Assembly: GCA_964304625.1 (NCBI GenBank)
Contig: OZ199838.1
Coordinates: 5,890,001 to 5,954,000 of the forward strand
Direction: 5' to 3'
Length of the DNA stretch: 64,000 bases
Origin: Kudoa neothunni
Lineage: Eukaryota; Cnidaria
Shown: positions 11,801 to 22,900 of the stretch, piece by piece
Numbering within the stretch: the first letter of the stretch is position 1
Layout: each line of letters starts with the position of its first letter
The notes under the pieces: model-generated
What the model was told of the DNA's origin: nothing
The model's database searches: none
What the model saw: the letters and a program-made list of their open reading frames with translations, nothing else
Translations under genes and position numbers: made by a program

Positions 11801-14800
11801 TATCTTGACGTTTATCGTAGGTTGAGTAATTAACAACTTAAATTGAAAATACATAGGTACGTACAAACAACTTTATTACCAAAGGATGTGGTGATCTTGA
11901 TTGATGGGTAAAACTGTGTTAAGGATTTTTTAAATCTTTAATAATTTGTATTTAAAATAGATCGGGAAGTATGCGTGGAATTAAATTTTTCAAAACCATC
12001 CTTACAGCTACACTTATTCTAAACACACTGACTGATGATGATACATTCAATATATTTGTTGTAAAAATTGAACCAGTTTCATGGATAATACTATGGAACT
12101 AGTTCAGTGGAATGTATCGTGGAAGCCAATTCCAAGAATCACTTTTGATGATCGATGGACCAATTCAGGCCAACAAACAAAATATTAATGTATACAAAAA
12201 ATTCAAATTTTTAATCCAATAATTCTTCATATAGTCAGCAAAAGATGCTCTGAAACAACTAACAACTCAATATTCACCATATGGCTGGTCAAATATGTCC
12301 CTATCGTTGATTAAATCTTTCGAATATTTCGACGTAATTATAATAATATCCAACAAATAACAAAATGATATATTGATAGAATCTGACTGTCAAAGGATGT
12401 GAAAAGATAATTTTTCTGCTTTCGGACGGATATGAAAATGGAAACGAACTCATAGATTCAATAAATACATTCGATCCAGACATAACAGTACTCGTTCATT
12501 CAACACAATGCACTGTTAGATTAGTTACTGATACAATATTTGACAGACGTCTATCTACACATACAATGTTGGAGATAGTCAAAATAGATTCACCAAAAAT
12601 ATGAAGAAAATAAGTCAGCTTACCTCAAGTATTTTTCAATTGTTGTCATCATCCGTGAGATAAAAATTGGTAGGTTGTCATTATGATGTTTTTGAAATAA
12701 CCACTATTTTTGACGTGGTTCCAGTAAAACTTTCATATCTTTGGCCAAATTTTAAAGCTAGTTATAGACATATTTTGACGTATTATCTTATCCATTATCT
12801 ATTGCAAACAACACCAAACTTCATATCTCTTCTATTTTTACCGACTACACAGTAATTTATTCTTAATATATTCAGATAATTTAAATATCTGAACTAAGCT
12901 CAAAGTCCCTCTTATCACAACCACCGTTCCAATCTATAGAAGAGTGGACCTAAATGTGGTAACTGACAACTGATTACTAAAACAATTGAATGTGCATTAC
13001 GGTTGGGTTGATTATTAGCAAAACTCCAAACTTCTCGGTATTGCTGGTCAAGATATACCACTTATCAAATTCTACTATGTGAGGCCACAAGAAATGGTAC
13101 TTTAAAATTTAAAATATAACCTAATAAATCTTAGTTAACTCCTGGCTCATATTTTATTGTTTGTTCACATTTGAATTTTGTGCTGTTGCATCCGAGAGCC
13201 AAAAATGTGGTACTAATTTGCTATTCAATTGTGCTATTTATTCGTGTGATAAAGTTGTTCTCTGGAATAGCTACATTACCGGAAATTAATATAGCTCAAA
13301 TGGAACAAACGACCGATGCCTCTAAGAACGAAGAACTAGTATACGTTCAGTGTGGGATTTATGTTACAACAAATTAGGTCACAAAACTTTCCGACCATAG
13401 CAACTATACCATAAGTCCAATAGAAATTATTTATTTTCGAAATGATGTAATTTTTTATCAAATTTATAATAATCTGTAAAGTTGAATTTGCTTAATATTA
13501 AGTTTTATAAAATGTTAGTCATCAATATAAACTTTCACATCATATAATTTCACGTTTTATGTTTTTCATAATCTCATTTAGAACCGAATAACGATAAGAA
13601 ATGTCTCCATAACCAAAAAGAATATTCCAATTTATGAATACAAGTAGGTATATACTTGAGATTTTCTTATATTTAATGCGATAAGGGTGATACTGATAAC
13701 ACCTACCGACGACTACAGCTTTGAGAGTACATCGCGAACCAATAAAATCCCAAAACCAAGGCCAAGAATCAACTATTCAAAAATTCAATTGGAAAATCGG
13801 TAAACGCTCTTCTTTAATACTAATTTTCATCAATATGTAATTACAGGAAATACTGCCATCGGTTGGTTCGATTTATCAACCCTGTGAAAGGTTACTATTA
13901 CCCTTCATCATCCAAACTTTTCGCTTATTTAAATAAAAACGGCGGAAAAAATTGTACTTTGCCTTCTTGTGATATGACTCAATTGGCTGATAAAAACTTA
14001 TAGGCAATATTTCGCTTGTAACTGCCCTCATAAAACATTTGAATCTCATCACCAAATATCGTTACCCGAGAAGGTATCGTCTAAATAGAAAGTGAGTTTA
14101 TGTGCAATTAATATTAAAGTTAATTTTATTTTTAAAATACAGTAAGATTATACCAATCGAAGGAAATTTCGTAGGAACCTACACCGGGTTTTTGTATTAC
14201 AATTACAAAAAGCAACTATTTACTTGTTTCACCACAATTAATATCTATTAGCATCCCAAAAATTGCAAATATTACTCGATGGCTTACATTTGATACATTT
14301 TCACTTTATAACCCCAAAATATCTCATCGAATTTATAATAAAATGCCTTATGATACACCCATAAAGCTGGGTCCAAAATTGTCTGGTGATCCCACCATCC
14401 AACTAATAACTATATCAAAAGGAATTTATTTGGACTATATTAATAAGCAATCGCTGCCTAGAAAAAAATTACTTTCTAGTAATCTCAAATAATTATTATT
14501 ACTGTTAATATCACAATTAGTTGTTGGTTCTACAGTGAGACAGCAAAACTTTAAACAGATTCTTGAAAAAAATATCAAGAATAAAATGGTATATGTTTAA
14601 TAGATATGTGGTTAGATTAACTAATCGCTTATTTGATAGAAAAGTCTTTGCGGAAACGTATATTTTAAACGAGCTGCTCTTAAAACTTAATATTTTAAAA
14701 GAAAAAAGTGTGTTTGTTAATCGATGAAAACGGCCAAATAGTTTATTCAAGCGCTCTGGAATTTAAAGTAAAGGTTGATGTTGTAATCTACTAGCATATA

Positions 14801-15920
14801 TACAATCACTTAGGACCCACTATCTATCATTTATCCTTTTTTGATGCAAACTCTAATTGAAAATAATGTTTGTAAAAGGTAGCTGCGTTAAGGAAGCTTG
14901 ACAACTGAGACAGATTTCATGTTTAGATATCAGCTAAACAGTCCCAATGGAATATGTGAAAGATGTTTGACCAAAAATTTTACATTAGAAAAAAAAGTCA
15001 AGGTATCTTGTCTCCAACTGAATCTCTTAATCGTGTATAATTTCCTATCGATACGAACTACACTAAACTTAGGGATTTCGTGTGGCTAAATTTATTGACT
15101 TTACTTTGGTTATCAAACTCTTATTCAAGTAAAATTCATACGATTCTTTTTGCGATAAAATCAGTCAAGATTATTTATATACATTTCCAATAATTTTATG
15201 ATGTTTCCCAAAGGTTTAATACTTAGTCATATTCATTCAATTTGTTACTATTTTTAGTTTCTGGTTACCCTTGTGTCAAACCTGTGTTTGGATATATTTG
15301 CTCAGTGCAACTTAACAATACAATTATGAATTCCATCAAAAGTAGCTATCCTTATATTATTTCTTATTTTTTTAAATAAATTAACTATAATTTATTATCT
15401 CCAATATTAACATACAGCTATATTTTGAGATATCCCTCATCATAATGTTCTTCAAGATGATAACATTTAGTTTAATGTAATTATCTCGCGATATAATTTT
15501 TATTTTCAAGTATCAAAAAATTAAGTTATGATATACTGCAAATTTTTGATACAATTAAATTAATAATTTGAAGCAAATTTCATATTTTAGGGATTTCTTG
15601 TAAAGTGAATGGAACAGACGACTCCAATATTAAAATTGTCCCTGTCAAGGATACCAATCTGCTATTTATCGTATTTCCATTGAGCTGCAATCGACCTACT
15701 TCATCCAGTTTATGTATTACTTAATTTATTAAATTTAGTCCATTAAGTTTGAATTAGTGTTTAACACCACCTCAAAATGCGATATTTTGGAAAGTAATAC
15801 TACAAGAGAGAATGTAGTTTGTCCAAGCTACAAGGTAAACTGTTTAGTCGCCTACATGTTTCTATCAATAATTAGAGAAAATTACTCCAACCATGTGATG
15901 AAATAAATAATAATGAATAA
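5882..15920 (+). CDS. CACNA2D: Voltage-gated calcium channel alpha2/delta subunit
   Basis: Secreted/extracellular auxiliary subunit controlling surface delivery of CaV channels. About 31 exons, roughly 960 aa. Signal peptide in exon 1 (5882-5961). VWA_N-type exons: 6005-6086, 6130-6252, 6306-6383, 6469-about 6577 and about 6612-6811 (ends in the family's RPW). VWA exons: 11857-11907, 11961-12060, 12103-12189, 12235-12333, 12380-12487, 12547-12628 and 12674 onward. The MIDAS sequence is DGSGS (DxSxS). Cache region: 12899-12958, 13019-13096 and 13135 onward (FVLLHP). Later: 13271-13338, 13378-13446, 13582-13643, 13686-13799, 13847-13968, 14004-14091, 14143-14193, 14252-14478, 14521-14588, 14702-14767, 14814-14867, 14910-15002, 15591-15713, 15748-15834 and 15876-15920. 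Most junctions keep frame. Unresolved: about 6578-6612, the end of the 12674 exon, about 13190-13270 and 15003-15590. No C-terminal hydrophobic or GPI segment was seen. Confidence 0.9.
8866..9740. repeat. Probable piggyBac-type non-autonomous element
   Basis: A left-type end at about 8867 reads CCATCCTCTAATGGGCCTGG. Matching right-type ends occur at about 9545-9565 and 9718-9740; the latter, read on the minus strand, is TTAACCTTCTAACGGATTTG. The ends share a CCTYTAAYGG core and are followed inward by GGG/CCC inverted motifs, as seen at other piggyBac-like ends in this window. Boundaries are approximate, and one element with an internal end or two nested elements are both possible. A short open stretch at about 9320-9475 did not resemble a known protein. 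Confidence 0.4.
10098..10175 (+). other. Weak tRNA-like fragment
   Basis: The segment starting CCCCGATGGCCGAGTG resembles the 5' part of a serine/leucine-type tRNA (A-box-like GATGGCCGAGTG). The downstream part does not give a clean B box or a foldable T arm, so this is at most a tRNA-derived relic. Confidence 0.2.
10240..11245 (-). repeat. Dispersed 1 kb repeat, copy A (Helitron-like end)
   Basis: The sequence is the reverse complement, with scattered differences, of 38875-39885. Shared landmarks include the blocks around 10520-10560 and 39560-39600, and around 10925-11075 and 39070-39190. At its 3' end (left edge here) the minus strand reads AAGCCTGTGCGAAGCGTGG and ends GTTAGT. That is a small GC hairpin near a TAGT terminus, reminiscent of rolling-circle (Helitron) elements. 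There are no ORFs and no terminal inverted repeats, and it lies in the alpha2/delta intron. Classification is tentative. Confidence 0.65.
11441..11477. repeat. piggyBac-like terminal motif with perfect GGGGTC palindrome
   Basis: GGGGTCATTTTTGACCCC is a perfect inverted repeat with a short loop, followed by an arm leading to GGTTAA. Read on the minus strand it begins TTAACCACCATACTG, the layout of a piggyBac-superfamily end (TTAA plus CC...). I could not find the partner end with confidence. Confidence 0.4.
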
Positions 15921-16909
15921 ATAAATTTACGAAATTTCATTATATATATTCGTACATTATTTTTTTATAAGAATACACTACGTAACCGATAGTAAGTAGT
16001 TCACTCGAACATCAAAACTCGTGTATTACTGGTTAGTTACGTGATCTGCTACACTGGTAATTTCTCAGTTGAATTAAAAAAAATAATATTTCGTTTGCAT
16101 ATTTATAATCATAAAAATATTATAAAACATAATACTTAATATAAACGATGAATGCAACGTATTAATGGAACTGTGGAATTGCAGCACCCCCTGGTCATCT
16201 CGGTATTTATATAATCCTTTCCCCTACGTGTGCATCCGCTAACATATAAGACTAAATAATTTTCCCTTAATAGATTGAAGTTTTTAAAATAACTTTTGAA
16301 ATATTCGTCGATTTAAAATTATTTTATATCATTCGAATTATAAAAATCGATTTTCGTCTATTATAATAAGTCTTATAGGATTACAGTAATTGATTCTTAA
16401 AAAAATAGACAAAAAATGTTTCTTATCATAAATCCTTGAGTCATTAGAAATTTTAACTTCAATGATTCATAAAAGTATTGAAATTTGTCTATGCTCTAAC
16501 AAGGGAAAAGCCTTTATATTTCTAAATACCACCTTTCGTAATTGCTATACTTTTTAAAAATATGGTACGATATTTTCTTTATGTTTGAGGATGGATTATA
16601 GATAACTATTTTATGAAAACATGTAAAATTTTAAAAATAATCTTTATATACTTCAGTTTAATTAGTGTATACCCCTTTTTAGAACAGAGGAAGATAATTA
16701 TGATTGTTTTATTAGGTAAATACATCTATACTCTGGATTTGAGAATTCTATATTCATTTGACTTATTTCAAGTATACTCCACCTTTAAAATGTGTTAATA
16801 ATCCACAAAATATCGATGTGCAAAGCTAGATCATTATTGTTACTGTATTGATATAATTAGAAATAATGGGTTTTTTCTATTTAATTATTTTTGTAAACAT
16901 TTAAATTTC
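15921..16909. other. AT-rich spacer with a partial repeat
   Basis: No coding region recognised. About 15.99-16.17 kb aligns by eye with 38.69-38.87 kb, the right half of the TIR element there, so part of this spacer is probably an old copy of that element. A short ORF at 16613-16798 is hydrophobic and AT-rich without recognisable similarity; it could be chance or an unlinked 3' exon of alpha2/delta. Confidence 0.35.
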
Positions 16910-17322
16910 ATGAGTATCATGGCTAATGTTAATAAACATTCTCTTCTCCTTGAAAAAGCACAAAAATACTTGAACGGAATTGTTGCGTTACATAGTTCCT
17001 CTGAAAGGGCGCTTCGTCGCTATGTGCATGTGTATACAATAGAACCACGTATATGCGATCTCCGGGATGGAAACACTGTGCGATTCGCAGTGCAGACTGA
17101 TTTAACTTGTGTTTTAATCAATAGCACGTAAGTGTATATCCCAGTTTTAGTGCCATTCTTAAAATTCTAATTCGTTTAAAAGTAATGGATTTTTTCCTCA
17201 CCAGAAATTTATTCAATTTTGAACAACGATTACAAAATTGTTCTAATTCATTGCGGCATCACCACTTCTTTAAATTACGAGCCGCTACGGGCAATAACTA
17301 TGATTGCGTGTACACATTGTAA
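16910..17322 (+). CDS. Hypothetical two-exon protein, unrecognised
   Basis: Exon 1 (16910-17127) ends at a good donor (GTAAGT). Exon 2 (17205-17322) follows a pyrimidine-rich acceptor. The join keeps frame and gives 111 aa (336 nt with stop). Starts at 16910 and 16919 are both possible ATGs. The sequence is non-repetitive, with mixed charge and several Cys and His residues, and shows no signal peptide or membrane segment. I do not recognise the family. The final codons overlap another GTAAGG that could be a donor, so the gene may continue downstream. Base composition is less AT-rich than the flanks, which supports coding. Confidence 0.4.
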
Positions 17323-18899
17323 GGAAATTCATTTTATGGTTTAACTTCTTTTAATTGCATATAAAAAAAATAAAATTTCGGTATCCACAGACAAAAATTT
17401 TAATTTTAGGAGCTAAAATTCGTTAGGGAAGATTAGGGAAATTTGGAAATCTCTCTCTGTACCATTAAGATCAACAGAGCCATTCGTTACAGTGTGTAAG
17501 TCAAATTTATATTTCAGATCTTCAAAGAAAAAGATCTCCTTCAAATTTTTATAGGTTTTTTCCATCGCTTTGTAAAATAATTTTCAAATGTTTGTTTATT
17601 ATAACCTCTTCGTCATAAGATTATCATGTAATACGTCACTTTTAAAAATGGAGGCGAGTTTTCATCTTCATGGAGTATTTCATTGATTTCATAAGTTAAG
17701 GCATCGTTACATTTATCTTTTAATTTTTGGATTAATAGCCCTTGTTGTTGTGCCTTCGTCAATGATATCACATTCTTAGTTACTTATAATAGTTTCAACA
17801 AGTATTTAAGATGCAGATAATAATTTAGGACAAATTATTTTCCTCAAAAACATTTGACCTTTTGAAGGAACTAATTATTGCTTTTTTATAGATCATCCTG
17901 AGCCCTTTTAAGGATTTTAAAAAATAGAGTTTTCATGATTTTTTAATAATGATCCATCATCACTCAATAAGCTATGAAGATGATGAATTCTTCTATAGTT
18001 GCTTTTGAGTGTGTAATTAATTCCCAGATCACAAAATTGCATTTCTCACGTTGTATTTCATAACGTTTCTAATTGATTTAAGTGAATTATAGTAATTGTT
18101 GGTTTTAATTTTTTCATAAACAACTCGTTTTACTCTAGTCATGGCGAATTTTATTGCGCACTATCAAATCAAAGGCGCCAATTCGATTTTGAATTTATTA
18201 CGAAATGTCGAAAAATTCGTGCTTTGTTTTTTAAATTAATTAATTTTATATCATAAAAATTATTACATCTGGTTAAAGTTTCAAATTAGCTCAAGATAAA
18301 AAAATTCTATCGGTAAAATCGCACAATATTGACCAAAAACATGTCTGACTAAGTTTTCCGATATTGTACGAACAATGTTAAGGGTTATATATTCTTGTTA
18401 AATAAATTTTTGCGAAATATTATTTAAAAAGAACTTTCAAAAATATTTAAAATAATGTGTTATAAATTATCTCATACATAATTAAATAGATTAAAACTTT
18501 ACGGCATAGTAAAATAGTTATCAACAAAATGGACTAAAAAGGTCTCCAACATTCAACTTAAACGCGTTTATCAATGTAAAGTTAAAATTTGCTTTCAGTG
18601 ACCTCCCCTATTATTATCTATGAGTTTGAAGGAACGGTAATATCATTATTTATATCAGATATACAATAAAATCGATGCTCTTCCTCTCATTAACAATTTA
18701 TTATCTACGTCAACAAATAAATCTCACTTCACAAAAACATGTAATGTATAACGTAATCCAACCATTTATTTTTTCCTAATAAATAGTTAAAGCAAGCACG
18801 TTTGGAATGTTCTAGCAGCAATATTTCTTACATATAATACTTATATGCATTGTCTTACGATCGCCGTTTCTTGGACTTACAGCACATTGTTTACGGGAT
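17323..18899. other. AT-rich spacer, no gene seen
   Basis: Only short ORFs. The part beyond about 18.3 kb may be the outer end of the decayed piggyBac at 18.9-19.9 kb, but no left terminal repeat could be located. Confidence 0.35.
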
Positions 18900-19943
18900 T
18901 AGTTGAACAATACTGGTATTATTTGGATTTTCTGCTCTTAATTTAGTTACAAATTTGGCGTCAAGGAACTGCTTAAGGAATGGAATGTGCTAGCGAGATT
19001 CTCTAAAAATTAGGCTCTTTTTATTTTTCCATCATTGAATGACTTTGTATAGACAAAACGCGTTTAAGAGATTTATGTCGATATTATAAAAAATAACTGC
19101 TGGCCCGCGTATGAAATATCTTTTTAAGCTTGTGGGGAGGTGAAAATCTGATCAATTGTATCAATAGCTCATTTAAGTTTGTTATAATAATTGATGCTAC
19201 CTGGCTTCTTTTCTTCATCATTCAGTATATTTGTATAAGCTGTTGAATTGGCTAAAATTAACAAATCCTTATTACTTTAATGATTTAAGAGGACAGAATT
19301 TTCGTATCATTAAATAGAAAAAGTGTGCTAAATGACTCCTTTGTTTTATTTTTTTTCATTATACGAGGAACATTCCTCTTATTAGCCCCAAGTGTTTTAA
19401 CCGTAGTAAAAGCCATTTTTAATAGCTTAAAGCTCTTTACAGCAATGATTATAATAGTGAAAGTCAAACATGTTGGCATTACATGCAAAATTTCTGTAAA
19501 AATTACCATACAAAAATATGTAAAAAAATCCGTTATATGAAAGATTCTCTGATCTGAAACATTCTAAAGACCTTCCTTAAAAAGTTCTCTTAGTATTTTT
19601 GAGGTTTTTAAAGCTTCTATAGCCCAGGTAAGGTTATTGGCATTATATTCGGATAAATCAGTGCCAGAATCAATAAAATCAGAGGAATTGATGATTTCAC
19701 CTAAATCGTAATTATAATCGGCGGAACATATTTCGTTAAAGGCCTTCATGAAGACAAATTTCCGTAATATGTGTTGTTCGCGTGTAGTCGTAAAAACTCG
19801 CCGGAAAGTATATCTCATTTTTCTCTTTATTTCGTCGATAGACTTTGCTACTATTCTCAATTCCAGTTTATTATAATTTAATACATAAAATTATAAAATA
19901 AAATTATGGGGTTTATTAGACCCCAAGGGCACTCGGAAGGTTA
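18900..19943 (-). pseudogene. Decayed piggyBac-family transposase
   Basis: Minus-strand fragments resemble piggyBac transposase. At 19564-19860 there is an acidic N-terminal-like region. At 19285-19509 a stretch with ANKRNVPRIMKKNK corresponds to the family's GTLRxNRKGLPK block. At 18950-19260 fragments with NYYNK followed by AIDTIDQ correspond to the YNKTKGGVDxxDQ block containing the third catalytic Asp. Frames are broken several times. At the N-terminal side a piggyBac-like end (GACCCCAAGGG... to GGTTAA, 19920-19943) marks the right border. It is older than the element at 29.5 kb. Confidence 0.65.
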
Positions 19944-22900
19944 ATAATGTTTAGAGATTAATGTAGTGTATGATTATTTTCAAACATGTTATACATGCCA
20001 GTTATTTTGTTATTACATCATTTTAATATTTTATGTAAGGTTTAACGAATTTGTCAATCCATTCTCACCTTTATATACGTATCTTGCAAATGTTAGAGAA
20101 TAGACACTTTAATTTATTATGAATCAGTAAAAATTAATTTTAATTGATTCATTAAATCGAAAGAAAATAAAATTCAATTATATTGTTATTACCGATTGTT
20201 GTTAGTTAGATTCTTCCGAGATACTATCGGATCACGCATATTTTATTTATCATCAATTTGATCATCGATTTAGTATGTCAGAGATACATGCATCAAAGAA
20301 GTCAATTTGTATTTAGTAATTAAGCTCACGGTTTTCTATATAAAATATTTAAATGTCATCCACATTGTTAACATTATCCATTTATCGTAGTTACATCAAT
20401 AACATTAAATATAATAAAAATATTTTTTAATTTAATCAGCAATTAAAAATATGCTCTAATGAAGAAACTTATTCTGTATTTTTATTATTATCTTTTTTAT
20501 GCAATAACATAGAGTTAGTTTAATCCTAAAACAATCTAATAGTAAAAGCGTACATTCATGTGTTATCAATACATAGTTTTATGATTTACGTACAATGACC
20601 AACAATTATAGTTTAAAATCAATGAACCTACTCAGATTTAAATAACAACGTGTAATCCCCTAATGAAACCAAAGCACTAATAAATTCGTAAATGTGGATA
20701 AAATTTATAATCATAAAAATATTTTTGTTTTTCTGTATTGACTATTAATTCAACTTTTGCTGTTAAATGAATTAACCCTGAATCACTTTTATTAATATAA
20801 AAATAGGAAAATGTCAACATAAACGTTTAATTTCGTTTAACTCCTTTAACATAAAAATCACCAAATAATGATTATACACTTCGATTTGGAGATATTGTTA
20901 AGTTTAATGGTGACTAAAATTAGTACGCAATATCCATTTTCTAGCATTTATAAAAAAAATTCTTAAATAAATGATTCCAAATGTTTTCTTAATAGCTTAA
21001 AAGATTTATAAGATAGAACTGCACTTTATAAAATGATAAAATAATGACGCACAACAAAAAGTGCGCAATATCCGCCCTCGCAATAACCGTTGTTGACTTA
21101 CACAAATGTTCTTATTCGTTCACACATTCTGTTAGGAAAAATATAATTTAAATTTTTAGTCTATTTTTATATTCAACTTATCGGTGAAACAGAGTTTTAA
21201 CGATATGAACCATCAAAGAGCTAAAATGCTTTTGAATTAGTTAACTCAATAGTATTATAACTCAAATTAATGCAATACGCGATATTGAAAATAAAATAAC
21301 GTTCGAGAGGATTAAATATTCCACTAGTTACCTACTGGCGGTGGTCAATATCTGAGCAGAGACCAAAAAATAAAATCAATAAAAAAATTAAAAACAAACA
21401 AGCTTGATGTAAAGCTGTTTCATTTGAATCGATTTCTTCGCCTTGAGTAAGCAATCGTGTGATGATTGTCAACCAAATAACGAACTGAATCCATACACAA
21501 ATTCGAATATAACTAAATCAACCGTTAGGTACAATTTGATGAGTAACGAATCAAATTACTAGGACCAACAACCACAAACAACATCAATAGCACTATCGCT
21601 GGATGGGTTCCAAACATACTTTTCCACTATTTAATCCAATGAATAATTACCGATTATAATTTGTAATATACATCATTTTTGTTAGATTTTAGAGATTTTT
21701 TGCTATCATTTTTTTGATGGAAACTCTTATTTTGAGATTTTATTCGTTGGGAGGCTGACATAGTCTTAGATGCGCAGAAATTAATGAGTCAGCAGTTACA
21801 GTTCGGTTCCTGACTCATTCAATGGGTATTCTAAAACAGCCTTAAACCCCCATGACACTAGTTCAACTAGGAGTATATTGGAAATTATTTTTTAGAATAG
21901 TCTTATTAATAATTAGTTAATTTGGAACTAACAAAATTATAAATATATTTGACAGGTAGATATTGCGTCGAAAATATTACCCAGACTCGTTAAATCTAAA
22001 AAATACTTTTTCACTGTGTATAACTTTAAATATTAAATTGATGAATTGTTGTAAATGCAGGAAATTAAGTTCGCAGACTAATCAATTTTATTAAACAAGT
22101 TATTTCATGTTTGAACAATATAACCAGACACAAGTATTATCTATATATTAGCCACTTAAGTATCCAATCAAATGGTATCGCGCTGCATCTGGTTTACCCA
22201 TATGTTTCTAATATTTATTTCGCGTTCCTAATGTTCACTTAATCACCTAACACATCTATATTCCACCGCATTCTGATTAATACAATTGTTGAAATCAGAA
22301 AATCCCACCAAAATCGTTTCAAATTTTTAACATCAGTTACAATCCAATATCTTAATTAAACATTTCTTAGATGGTAAAAAATGATGTAAGTAATAGACAT
22401 TTCGTGTACAACATAATTCGCGCACGCGCGTTATAATAAAACTGAGTATTCTCTAAATAATTTATTGTAAGGCATTTGAAAAAAAATTATTCCATTATTT
22501 TTTTCTATCGATTAAATAAAAGTAAGCTTAATAAGCCTATCCATAACGGAGTAAAAATGTGTTATACCATATGAACATGGCAGTAATATGCTGTTCGAAT
22601 TACAAATAATATATCACATATATCTTCTTATTTTAAAATACATTTTTGACCTCTATAATAATTAAAATTTATGAATAATTTTAAGTTTTTTTACTATAAA
22701 ATTATCCTCTCATAATTTTCTGCATTGAGGCTTATGTTATCAGCTTGGAAGTAATTACGTAATTTTCAGTTCTTCGTATCAAAAAATTTCATAATAAAAT
22801 ATTTTTTTACTTGTTATATTCATTGTTAATAAAAAAATTTGATTTTAACGAATAATATTTATCCGAGCTCATCGGGGTATCATTTTCGTACTACACCTGT

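Larger units (their letters stand above)
6812..11856 (+). other. Large alpha2/delta intron (about 5.0 kb) with embedded repeats
   Basis: The intron separates the codon-split Trp of RPW (exon ending 6811, donor GTAAGT) from the exon at 11857 that encodes YVQ and the strand leading to the VWA MIDAS. Apart from repeat-derived pieces (8.86-9.74 kb, 10.24-11.25 kb, 11.44-11.48 kb) I see no gene. It is about 100 times longer than most introns in this window. Confidence 0.75.

Noticed and set aside
19325-19540. Plus-strand hydrophobic ORF
   Set aside because: Shadow of the decayed piggyBac transposase on the minus strand.
21030-21090. AGTGCGCAATATCC motifs near 20.9 and 21.06 kb as a TIR pair
   Set aside because: They are in the same orientation, not inverted, so they do not define an element.
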